NCBI GenBank assembly: GCA_965216915.1
Contig: CBDCGS010000011.1
Span: 1,550,001 to 1,614,000, forward strand
From: CBDCGS01 sp965216915
GTDB taxonomy: Bacteria > Pseudomonadota > Alphaproteobacteria > UBA828
Length of the DNA stretch: 64,000 nucleotides
Direction: 5' to 3'
The notes under the pieces were generated by a model. It ran no database searches. It saw only the letters and a list, made by a program, of their open reading frames with translations, and was not told where the DNA came from. Positions within the stretch are counted from its first letter, which is position 1; every line of letters begins with the position of its first letter. Both the position numbers and the translations under genes were made by a program. This document shows, in pieces, positions 15,873-23,491 of this stretch.

Positions 15873-18683
15873 ATGGTTGCTTCCCTCGAGCCGGCCCGCC
15901 TCATGCCGCGCGCGCCGGCGTTGGTCGCCGCGCCTGGGCGCGCGGTCTGGCTCGATGAAGACGGCGTGCTCACGACGCTCTCGTCGGAGGAGGCCGCGCG
16001 CCGCGCCGCCGAAGCACCGGTGCCGCCGCTCGTCTGCCACGCCAAGAGCGTCGCGCGGCGTCTCGGCACGCGGAGCATCCTTGCGCACGACCTGCTCGAG
16101 CTGTTCGCCTTCGTGCGCCCCGCGTCGTTCTGCTTGCCGACCGCGCAAGGCCTGGCCCGCGCCCTCGACCTCCCCGTGCCGGATGGCCATGAGGACGAGG
16201 CGGCGAGCCTGCCGCGCGCCGTCGGCGCGTTGCTCGCGGAGCTTGCCGGTCCCGATCTGACCAATCCGGGCGATGCCGCGCCCACAGCACAGGCCATGCT
16301 GCGCGCCGGCTGGCTTTGGGGCGAGGCCGTGATGGCGGCGCTCGCGGCGGGAGGACGTGAGCCGGCGAGCACGGGCGGGCCCGGCGCGCTCGCGGTTTGG
16401 ACCCAGCTCAAGGAGTGGCAGGACGCAGCGCCCCTCCCGGCGCCATCGCACCATCCGGTCTCGCCGCAGGAAGCCCGTACCCGGCTTGCGGATCTTCTCG
16501 GCGACACCGCCGAGCCGCGGCCCGAGCAGGCGGACTATGCCTCGGCGGCGTGCGCGGCGCTCGACCCCGTGGACCGCGAGGGCGCGCCGCGCTTCGTCCT
16601 CGCCGAGGCCGGCACCGGCGTCGGCAAGACGCTCGGCTACATCGCCCCGGTCAGCCTCTGGGCGGAGAAGAACGACGGCGCGGCATGGCTCTCCACCTAT
16701 ACCCGCAATCTGCAGCGCCAGATCGATCAGGAGCTCGACCGGCTCTACCCGGACTCCAAGGTGAAGGCCGAGAAGGTGGTGGTTCGCAAGGGGCGCGAGA
16801 ATTATCTCTGCCTGCTCAATCTGGAGGAGGCAGTCGGCCGCAGCACGCTGGTCCCGGCGGAGCGGATCGCCCTCGGCCTGATGGCACGCTGGGTCGGCGC
16901 GACGCGCGATGGCGACATGGTGGGTGGCGATTTTCCGGCGTGGCTCGCCGATCTCGCGGGCTATGGCCGCACGCGCGGGCTCACCGACCGACGCGGCGAA
17001 TGCATCTACTCCGCGTGCACGCACTACCGCCGCTGCTTCATCGAGAAGAGCCAGCGCAAGGCGCGCCGGGCGGATATCGTGATCGCCAACCATGCCCTCG
17101 TGATGGTGCAAGCCGCGCGCGACGCCTATGGCCGCGCCGACCCGCGCAGCCGCCCACTGCGCTACGTGTTCGACGAGGGCCATCACTTGTTTGACGCGGC
17201 CGACGGCGCATTTTCCGCCCATCTGACCGGTGCCGAGGCGCGCGAGCTGCGCCGCTGGCTGCTCGGGCCAGAGCGGCGCGGCCGGCGTGGGGCGGCGCGC
17301 ATGCGCGGGTTGGCCAACCGCATCGGCGACCTGATCGCGGACCGCGGCAAGGCGGTTGAGCAGCTCGATGCGGTGCAAAAGGCCGCCCGCGTGCTGCCGG
17401 CCGACGAGTGGCAGCCGCGGATCGCGGGTGGCGCCGCGCTCGGGCCCACCGAGCGGTTCCTGGCCCTCGTGCGGGAGCAGGTGCTCGCGCGCTCCTCCGA
17501 TCCCGAGAGCGGCTACGGGCTCGAGACCGCGCCTCACCCGCCCGCGCCCGGCTTGACCGAGGCCGCGCGCGCCCTCGCCGAGGCGCTCGGGAGCTTGGCG
17601 GGGCCGCTGACGCTGCTGGCGGCGAGCCTCGCCGCAATCCTCGAGGATGAGGCGGATCGCCTTGCCGCCCCGGAGCGGCAGCGGATCGACGCGGTGGTCC
17701 GCGGCATCCAGCGGCGCGCGGTCGAGCAGCTCGGTGCTTGGCGGGGCATGGTGGCGACGCTCGCCTTGGCGCCGGCGAACGACGACGAGGCCGATGATGC
17801 GCCGGCGGGCGCGCCTTCGGGCTTCGTCGATTGGTTCGCCGTGCAACGCATCGACGGGCGCGAGATCGATGTCGGGATGCATCGCCACCACCTCGATCCG
17901 ACGGTGCCCTTCGCCGAGGTGGTCGTCGAGGGAGCCCAGGGCGCGCTGATCACCTCCGCCACGCTCCGCGACAGCACCGGCGATGTCGAGACGGATTGGC
18001 AGACGGCCGAAGCGCGCACCGGCGCGCGCCACCTGGCCGCGCCGCCTGTGCGCGCAAGCGTGCTCTCGCCCTTCGACTATGCGCGCCAAACCCGCGTCCT
18101 CGTCGTCACCGATGTGAGGAAGGGCGCGCTCGATCAGATCGCGGCGGCCTATCGCGCGCTCTTCCTCGCGTCGGGTGGCGGGGCTCTCGGCCTGTTCACG
18201 GCGATCTCGCGGCTGCGCGCCGTGCACGCCCGCATCGCGGACCCTCTCGACGCGGCCGGTGTGCCGCTTTGGGCGCAGCATGTCGACCCGCTCGACACGA
18301 GCACGCTGGTGGACATCTTCCGCGCGGAGACCGATGCTTGTCTGATTGGCACCGACGCCGTGCGCGACGGCGTGGATGTGCCCGGTCGGAGCCTTCGCCT
18401 GATCGTGTTCGACCGGGTGCCCTGGCCGCGCCCCGACATTCTCCACAAGGCCCGTCGGCGGGCGTTCGGTGGCAATCGCTACGACGACATGCTGACCCGG
18501 CTCAAGCTTAAGCAGGCCTACGGCCGGCTCGTGCGACGGGCCGACGACCATGGTGTGTTCGTGCTGCTCGATGCCGCGTTGCCCACGCGGCTTACCGGCG
18601 CCTTTCCGCAGGGCGTCGCGGTCGAGCGGGTTGGGCTTGCCGACGCGGTCGCGATCACGCGCGAAATGGTGGGCGCCGGGTGA
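15873..18683 (+). CDS. DinG-like superfamily 2 (XPD/Rad3-type) ATP-dependent DNA helicase
   Basis: A 936-residue helicase of the DinG/XPD group, acting on DNA damage or replication-fork structures. Walker A GTGVGKT is at about residue 247-253, the Walker B/DEAH-type box DEGHH near 434. Four cysteines consistent with an iron-sulfur cluster are seen (one near 313 and three in GECIYSACTHYRRC near 375-388). The C-terminal helicase half has TDAVRDGVDVPG near 828 and DRVPWPRPD. The ATG at 15873 follows a TATACT hexamer by six bases and lacks a Shine-Dalgarno. The N-terminal 230 residues have no clear domain. The DNA target is inferred from the family. Confidence 0.92.
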   Translation: MVASLEPARLMPRAPALVAAPGRAVWLDEDGVLTTLSSEEAARRAAEAPVPPLVCHAKSVARRLGTRSILAHDLLELFAFVRPASFCLPTAQGLARALDLPVPDGHEDEAASLPRAVGALLAELAGPDLTNPGDAAPTAQAMLRAGWLWGEAVMAALAAGGREPASTGGPGALAVWTQLKEWQDAAPLPAPSHHPVSPQEARTRLADLLGDTAEPRPEQADYASAACAALDPVDREGAPRFVLAEAGTGVGKTLGYIAPVSLWAEKNDGAAWLSTYTRNLQRQIDQELDRLYPDSKVKAEKVVVRKGRENYLCLLNLEEAVGRSTLVPAERIALGLMARWVGATRDGDMVGGDFPAWLADLAGYGRTRGLTDRRGECIYSACTHYRRCFIEKSQRKARRADIVIANHALVMVQAARDAYGRADPRSRPLRYVFDEGHHLFDAADGAFSAHLTGAEARELRRWLLGPERRGRRGAARMRGLANRIGDLIADRGKAVEQLDAVQKAARVLPADEWQPRIAGGAALGPTERFLALVREQVLARSSDPESGYGLETAPHPPAPGLTEAARALAEALGSLAGPLTLLAASLAAILEDEADRLAAPERQRIDAVVRGIQRRAVEQLGAWRGMVATLALAPANDDEADDAPAGAPSGFVDWFAVQRIDGREIDVGMHRHHLDPTVPFAEVVVEGAQGALITSATLRDSTGDVETDWQTAEARTGARHLAAPPVRASVLSPFDYARQTRVLVVTDVRKGALDQIAAAYRALFLASGGGALGLFTAISRLRAVHARIADPLDAAGVPLWAQHVDPLDTSTLVDIFRAETDACLIGTDAVRDGVDVPGRSLRLIVFDRVPWPRPDILHKARRRAFGGNRYDDMLTRLKLKQAYGRLVRRADDHGVFVLLDAALPTRLTGAFPQGVAVERVGLADAVAITREMVGAG

Positions 18684-18753
18684 ATACCCCGGTTGTCGGC
18701 AGCCCTCGCGGCCTCTATATAACGGCCGGCCGCACCGGCCCGAGGGAGGGAAC

Positions 18754-19188
18754 ATGGCCAGCGAGAGGCCCCAGAGTCAGCCGATCAGCCACCACACGGC
18801 GCTGATCTACATCATGGTGCTCGTGTCCGCCGCCGATCGCGAGATGACGGACGCCGAGATCCGCACGATCGGCGAGGACGTGCAGCGCCTGCCGGTCTTC
18901 GCCGACTACGACATCGACATGCTGCCGGCGGCTGCCGCCGATTGCGCTTCCCTCCTGGATGAAGAGGCCGAGGGTCTCGACACCGTGCTCGGCCTGGTGC
19001 AGGACGCGCTTCCGGAGAAGCTGCGCGAGACGGCCTATGTGCTGGCCTGCGACATCGCGGCGGCCGATGGCAAGCTCTCGCAGGAGGAGCTGCGTCTGCT
19101 TCAGATGATCCGCCATCGTCTCGACCTTGAGCGGCTACATTCGGCAGCCATCGAACGCGCCGCCCGCGCCCGCCACGCCCGGCTCTAA
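18754..19188 (+). CDS. TerB-family (tellurite-resistance-like) protein
   Basis: A 144-residue helical cytoplasmic protein of the TerB-like superfamily. The ATG at 18754 follows a GGGAGGG ribosome site. The repeated acidic pattern typical of the family is visible twice: VSAADREMTDAEIRTI near residues 27-42 and CDIAAADGKLSQEELRLL near 108-125; these loops may bind a metal. It follows the helicase by 70 bp on the same strand. Its stop codon is directly followed by the 104-bp dispersed repeat. The role is unknown; the 'tellurite' name reflects family history only. Confidence 0.85.
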   Translation: MASERPQSQPISHHTALIYIMVLVSAADREMTDAEIRTIGEDVQRLPVFADYDIDMLPAAAADCASLLDEEAEGLDTVLGLVQDALPEKLRETAYVLACDIAAADGKLSQEELRLLQMIRHRLDLERLHSAAIERAARARHARL

Positions 19189-19292
19189 TAGAGCATTTCA
19201 CGCTCGCCTATGCTCACGCGAATGCTCTATCTGGTTGGAATTGGCGCAAATGCGTCGTCGCAGGTGATTCCACCTGCTCGGGATTTGCTCTA
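19189..19292. repeat. 104-bp dispersed repeat, copy 1 (MITE-like, two hairpins)
   Basis: The element begins TAGAGCAT and ends TTGCTCTA, giving a 7-bp terminal inverted repeat. Inside it, AGAGCATT pairs with AATGCTCT (first hairpin) and GCAGGTG pairs with CACCTGC (second hairpin, at 19260-19277). The second copy at 49341-49444 has the same length and differs at seven positions by my alignment (97/104 identical). The copy begins directly after the TerB-like stop codon and ends 16 bp before the nitroreductase start. It has no coding capacity. Confidence 0.9.
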
Positions 19293-19308
19293 ACCCGCTG
19301 GGTCGGCG

Positions 19309-20001
19309 ATGTTTCGCAAGGACGCGCTGACCTACCAGGCCCTGCCGCTTCCCGACCGCGTTGATCGGAGCGATGCCGAGATGACGGCAGCCGCGGGTGC
19401 CTTTCACGACACCATGCGCCGGCGGCACACCGTGCGCCAATTCGCGCCGCGGCCGGTGCCCCGGCCGGTCATCGAATCCTGCGTCAGCGCGGCCGGCACG
19501 GCGCCGAGCGGCGCCAACCACCAGCCGTGGCATTTCGTCGCGACCTCGAACCCCGCCGTCAAGCACCGCATCAGGCGCGCCGCCGAGGAGGAGGAGACCC
19601 GCTTCTACGGCGGCGGCGCCGGTGAGGAATGGCTGCGCGCGCTCGCGCCAATCGGCACGGACGCGCGCAAACCGCATCTCGATGCCGCACCGTGGCTGAT
19701 CATCGTCTTCGCCCAGCGCTGGGGCGCCTTCGACGATGGCACGCGCTACAAGAATTACTATGTGACCGAAAGCGTCGGGATCGCGACCGGCATGCTCATC
19801 ACGGCGCTTCATCTTGCCGGCCTGGTGGCCCTGATCCACACGCCCAACCCAATGAAATTTCTTAACCAATTGCTCGGCCGGCCGGCCTCCGAGAAGCCCG
19901 TCATGATCATCGCGGCGGGCCATCCGGCAGCGGATGCGACCGTGCCGGCCGCCGCCAAGCTCAAAAAGCCGCTCGACGAGATCCTGACCATCGTCGAATG
20001 A
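19309..20001 (+). CDS. Nitroreductase-family flavoprotein, iodotyrosine-deiodinase-like
   Basis: A 230-residue FMN enzyme. The fold signature RRRHTVRQFAPRPVP (about 38-52) and APSGANHQPWHF (about 64-75) are those of the nitroreductase/BluB/IYD superfamily. Beyond that, the order EEEETRFY (about 93-100), TDARKPHLDAAP (about 120-131) and the C-terminal LLGRPASEKP followed by HPAADATVP matches the iodotyrosine deiodinase branch. In that branch a Glu, a Tyr and a Lys from the active-site lid hold the zwitterion of a halotyrosine, and equivalents of all three seem present here. A reductive dehalogenase acting on a halogenated tyrosine or phenol is the best guess, with generic nitroreduction as alternative. 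Confidence 0.85.
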   Translation: MFRKDALTYQALPLPDRVDRSDAEMTAAAGAFHDTMRRRHTVRQFAPRPVPRPVIESCVSAAGTAPSGANHQPWHFVATSNPAVKHRIRRAAEEEETRFYGGGAGEEWLRALAPIGTDARKPHLDAAPWLIIVFAQRWGAFDDGTRYKNYYVTESVGIATGMLITALHLAGLVALIHTPNPMKFLNQLLGRPASEKPVMIIAAGHPAADATVPAAAKLKKPLDEILTIVE

Positions 20002-20073
20002 GGCGTGCGGGTCCGCCGGACGTGGCGCATTTTACCGAAATTTAAACGGCGGTTTGGCATCCTCCTTTTCAGG

Positions 20074-20481
20074 ATGGACCTCCGTAAGATTCCGCTGTTT
20101 CGGGCGATGAGCGAGCGCATGGCGTGGCTGACCGAGCGGCAGCACGTCCTCGCGCACAACGTCGCGAACGCGAACACACCCGGCTTCAGGCCGAGCGAGC
20201 TCAAGAAGCTCGACTTCGGCCGTATGGTGGCCGAGGAGGCGCGTGGCGTGCAGCTTGCGGCGACGAATGTGAAGCATATCGCGCCGCCCCGCCCTCCCAC
20301 CCGGTTCGAGGCCTTCGAGGAGCCGGATAGTGGTGACGCGCTGCCGGGCGGCAATGCCGTCGTGCTCGAAGAACAGCTGATGAAGGTGACCGACAACGCG
20401 ATGCAATATCAGCTGACCACGAGCCTCTATCGCAAGCATCTCGCGATGATCCGGGCCGCCCTCGGCAGTCCGGGTCGTTAG
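20074..20481 (+). CDS. flgB: Flagellar basal-body rod protein FlgB
   Basis: A 135-residue proximal rod subunit exported through the flagellar secretion channel. The ATG at 20074 gives the usual N-terminus (DLRKIPLFRAMSERMAWL), followed by the rod-protein signature VLAHNVANANTPGF near residues 26-39. The C-terminus is helical and ends in the conserved MQYQLTTSLYRKHLAMIRAALG. It is the first gene of a seven-gene operon (flgB, flgC, fliE, fliQ, fliR, flhB, cckA). No obvious Shine-Dalgarno precedes it. Confidence 0.95.
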   Translation: MDLRKIPLFRAMSERMAWLTERQHVLAHNVANANTPGFRPSELKKLDFGRMVAEEARGVQLAATNVKHIAPPRPPTRFEAFEEPDSGDALPGGNAVVLEEQLMKVTDNAMQYQLTTSLYRKHLAMIRAALGSPGR

Positions 20482-20491
20482 GAGCACGCTC

Positions 20492-20905
20492 ATGGCGCTC
20501 GACCTCGGCAAGATGCTGCAAATCTCGGCCGCCGGCCTCACGGTGCAGACAGCGCGCATGCGCGTGATCGCCGAGAACATCGCGAACGCGAGCTCGCTCG
20601 CCCAAACGCCGGGTGGCGAGCCCTATCAGCGCAAGACGATCACCTTCAAGAACACCCTCGATCGCGCTCTCGGCCTCAACCTGGTGGAGGTCAGCCACAT
20701 CGGAGTCGACAAGTCCGAGTTCGGGCAGAAATACGATCCGGGTCATCCGGGCGCCAACGAAACAGGCTACGTGCTGACGCCGAATGTCCAGTCGATCGTC
20801 GAGATGACCGATATGCGCGAGGCGCAGCGGAGCTACGAAGCAAATCTCAGCGTGATCACGGTTGCGAAGGACATGCTCCGCCGCACCGTGGAGCTGCTGC
20901 AATAA
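20492..20905 (+). CDS. flgC: Flagellar basal-body rod protein FlgC
   Basis: A 137-residue rod subunit, starting 10 bp after flgB. The rod signature VIAENIANASSLAQTPGGEPYQRK is at residues 27-50, and the C-terminal EMTDMREAQRSYEANLSV (about 110-127) is typical of FlgC. It stacks with FlgB and FlgF/FlgG to form the rod across the periplasm. Confidence 0.96.
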   Translation: MALDLGKMLQISAAGLTVQTARMRVIAENIANASSLAQTPGGEPYQRKTITFKNTLDRALGLNLVEVSHIGVDKSEFGQKYDPGHPGANETGYVLTPNVQSIVEMTDMREAQRSYEANLSVITVAKDMLRRTVELLQ

Positions 20906-20987
20906 GGACTGACGTGTCTTCAAGACCGGCCGGCGGGGGTTGGCCGACGCATAACACGAAGGCCAAGACCGGAAGGAAGCAACACCG

Positions 20988-21308
20988 ATGGATGTGAGAC
21001 TCGCGAACGCGGCCGCAGCCTACGCGGCGGGCCAGTTGAAAGGCGACGCGGCTGCCAAGGCGGCAACCGCGAGCGCGGCCGAAGAGGGGCAGGCGAGCTT
21101 CCCGGATCTCGTTCGCTCGGCGGTCAGCGGTGCCGTCGATGCCTCGCGCAACAGCGAGGCCGTCTCGATGCAGGCGCTCGTCAACCCGGGCGACCTCGGC
21201 CAGGTCGTGACGGCGGTCAGCAACGCCGAGATCACGATGCAGACCGTCATCGCCGTGCGCGATCGCGTGGTGCAGGCCTACCAAGACATCTTGCGCATGC
21301 CGATCTAA
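20988..21308 (+). CDS. fliE: Flagellar hook-basal body complex protein FliE
   Basis: A 106-residue protein that joins the MS ring to the rod. The start ATG at 20988 has a GGAAGGAAG ribosome site. The C-terminal half carries the conserved QALVNPGDLGQVVTAVSNAE (about 62-81) and ends AYQDILRMPI, the typical FliE tail. The N-terminal 40 residues are Ala-rich and poorly conserved, as is usual. Confidence 0.94.
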   Translation: MDVRLANAAAAYAAGQLKGDAAAKAATASAAEEGQASFPDLVRSAVSGAVDASRNSEAVSMQALVNPGDLGQVVTAVSNAEITMQTVIAVRDRVVQAYQDILRMPI

Positions 21309-21337
21309 CGACGCCCAACCGCCCAAAGGGCGCCATC

Positions 21338-21604
21338 ATGACCGCCGCGGAGGTGCTCGACGTCGGCCGCAACGCCATCCTGACCCTGCTGCAGGTCGGC
21401 GCGCCGATCATGGCGATTGCGCTGGGCGTGGGCCTCGTCATCGCGCTCTTTCAGGCGCTGACGCAGATCCAGGAGATGACGCTCACCTTCGTGCCGAAGA
21501 TCGTCGCGATCTTCCTGTCGCTCCTGCTGTTGCTCCCTTTCATGATCCAGACGCTGATCGCTTTCGCCCGCGAGCTTTTCGATCGCATCGCGACCGGCGG
21601 TTAA
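21338..21604 (+). CDS. fliQ: Flagellar export apparatus protein FliQ
   Basis: An 88-residue inner-membrane component of the type III export gate. Two hydrophobic helices (about 17-38 and 52-75) flank the conserved LFQALTQIQEMTLTFVPKI near 37-55. It sits directly before fliR, the usual order, but fliP, which normally precedes it, is not in this window. Confidence 0.96.
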   Translation: MTAAEVLDVGRNAILTLLQVGAPIMAIALGVGLVIALFQALTQIQEMTLTFVPKIVAIFLSLLLLLPFMIQTLIAFARELFDRIATGG

Positions 21605-21637
21605 GCCGGCCCCGGCAGCGCGGGACCACAGGCGACG

Positions 21638-22402
21638 ATGCTGGTCAATTTCGTTCAGGCCGAGGTCTTCACCTTCTTTCTGGTGTTCTCGCGCATCGGC
21701 GCGGGCCTGATGCTGTTGCCGGGCTTCGGCGAGATCTACGTCGCCCCGCGCATCCGCCTCTTCCTAGCACTCGCGATCTCGCTCGCGGTTCAGCCGCTCG
21801 TCAGGGCGAGCCTGCCCGAGGTGCCCGCCAATGCCCTCAGCCTGTTCATCCTCGTGCTCGGAGAGGTTCTCATCGGCGCCTTTTTGGGCGGCACGGCGCG
21901 TCTGATGCTCGCGGCGCTGCAAACCGCAGGCATGCTCGTGGCCCACGCGACCAATCTTGCCGCGGCCCAATTCTTCGACCCGAGCCAAGGCTCGCAGAGC
22001 ACGCTCACCGCCAACTTCCTCGGGTTGCTCGGGATCGTGCTCATCTTCGCGGCCAACCTTCATCACCTCATGCTCGCCGCGCTGGTCGACAGCTACACCG
22101 TGTTTCCCACGGGCACGGCGCCGCCCGTGGCGGACTTCGCCGAGCTTGCGACGCGCATTCTCGGCGACGGTTTCGCGCTCGCGCTTCAGCTTGCCGCACC
22201 GATGGTGATCGTGGCGCTGATCTTTCAGGTCGGACTCGGCCTGCTGGCACGCCTGATGCCGCAAATGCATGTGTTCTTCATCGGGCTGCCGCTACAGATC
22301 CTGCTCGGCTTCGCGGTGTTCGCGATGACCCTCGGCGGCGCGATGACCTGGTATCTGAACCGTTTTCCAGATGCTCTGTCACCCTTCCTGGTCGGGCGAT
22401 GA
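21638..22402 (+). CDS. fliR: Flagellar export apparatus protein FliR
   Basis: A 254-residue membrane protein with six hydrophobic segments that completes the FliPQR export gate. Family landmarks include FSRIGAGLMLLPGFGE near residues 19-34, SQGSQSTLTANFL near 116-128 and GLLARLMPQMHVFFIGLPLQI near 203-223. It lies between fliQ and flhB, 3 bp ahead of flhB. Confidence 0.96.
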   Translation: MLVNFVQAEVFTFFLVFSRIGAGLMLLPGFGEIYVAPRIRLFLALAISLAVQPLVRASLPEVPANALSLFILVLGEVLIGAFLGGTARLMLAALQTAGMLVAHATNLAAAQFFDPSQGSQSTLTANFLGLLGIVLIFAANLHHLMLAALVDSYTVFPTGTAPPVADFAELATRILGDGFALALQLAAPMVIVALIFQVGLGLLARLMPQMHVFFIGLPLQILLGFAVFAMTLGGAMTWYLNRFPDALSPFLVGR

Positions 22403-22405
22403 GCC

Positions 22406-23491
22406 ATGGCTGACGGCCAAACCCAAGACCAATCGCAAAAAACAGAACAGCCGACACCGAAACGGCTCGAGGACGCCCGCAAGAAGGGCCAGGGCGTCAC
22501 CTCGCGCGAGATCAACCATTGGTTCATCCTGCTCGGCGCGGCGATCTTGGTGGCCGCGCTCGCTCCGACCATGATGGGGCAGATCGCCACATCGATACGT
22601 CCGTTCATCGAGCGGCCCCATCTCTTCTCGATCGGCGTCGCCGAAGCGCCCGGCGGCATGGGCACGGTGGTGGGCGAGGTGATGCTCGCGCTGGCGCCAA
22701 TGTTCGCGCTTTTCGTGGTTGCGGCACTCGCCGCCGGGTTCGTGCAGCGTGGCTTCAACCTCTCCACCGAGCCGATCAAGCCCGAGCTCAAGAAGATCTC
22801 GGCGATTGCCGGCGCCAAGCGGATCTTCTCGCTGCGCTCGATCGTCGAGTTCGTCAAAGGGATCCTCAAGATCTCGATCGTCGGGGTGGTCGGCGCGCTC
22901 ATCGTGGTTCCCGAGCTCGACAATCTCGCATTGATGCCGCGCATGGGCATCAGCGACCTGATGGACGTGATCCACGATCTCGTGCTGCGCCTTCTTATCG
23001 GCGTGGTCGCGGTGATGACCGTGATCGCCGGGCTCGACTACCTCTATCAGCGCTACGAGTTCATGAAGCAGATGCGCATGAGCCGCCAAGAAGTGCGCGA
23101 CGAGCTCAAGCAATCCGAGGGTGATCCGCATGTGCGGGCGCGAATCCGCCAGCTGCGGCAGGAGCGTGCACGCCAGCGCATGATCGCCGCGGTCCCGGAG
23201 GCGGACGTGGTCGTCACGAACCCGACGCACTACGCGGTCGCCCTCAAATATGATCAAGACACGATGGATGCGCCGGCGGTGGTCGCGAAGGGCGCAGACC
23301 TCGTCGCCTTCCGCATTCGCGAGGTCGCGGAGGAGCACGAGGTGCCGTTGATCGAGAACCCGCGGCTCGCGCGCGGGCTTTACACGGCGGTCGAAATCGG
23401 CCAGGAGGTTCCGGTGGAATATTATCAAGCGGTGGCGGAAGTCATCGGCTACGTGTGGCGGCTCAAAGGCAAGATGGGGCGAAATAAATGA
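22406..23491 (+). CDS. flhB: Flagellar export switch protein FlhB
   Basis: A 361-residue protein with four membrane helices (about 30-210) and a cytoplasmic C-terminal domain that switches export specificity. The autocleavage motif NPTH is at about residue 272-275. The N-terminus has the family's QSQKTEQPTPKRLEDARKKGQ segment (shown here as the start region, residues 9-28). Its TGA overlaps the cckA ATG (ATGA), so flagellar export and cell-cycle kinase genes are translationally coupled. Confidence 0.97.
   Translation: MADGQTQDQSQKTEQPTPKRLEDARKKGQGVTSREINHWFILLGAAILVAALAPTMMGQIATSIRPFIERPHLFSIGVAEAPGGMGTVVGEVMLALAPMFALFVVAALAAGFVQRGFNLSTEPIKPELKKISAIAGAKRIFSLRSIVEFVKGILKISIVGVVGALIVVPELDNLALMPRMGISDLMDVIHDLVLRLLIGVVAVMTVIAGLDYLYQRYEFMKQMRMSRQEVRDELKQSEGDPHVRARIRQLRQERARQRMIAAVPEADVVVTNPTHYAVALKYDQDTMDAPAVVAKGADLVAFRIREVAEEHEVPLIENPRLARGLYTAVEIGQEVPVEYYQAVAEVIGYVWRLKGKMGRNK

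Noticed and set aside
15546..18755. A 1069-codon open frame on the minus strand opposite the helicase gene
   Set aside because: It is antisense to the DinG-like gene, which carries complete helicase motifs. Its composition (many Arg, Gly and His) is typical of a shadow frame.
20030..20073. A possible sigma-54 promoter before flgB (TGGCGC and TGGCAT strings)
   Set aside because: The -12 element (TTGC type) is not at the required spacing for either string.
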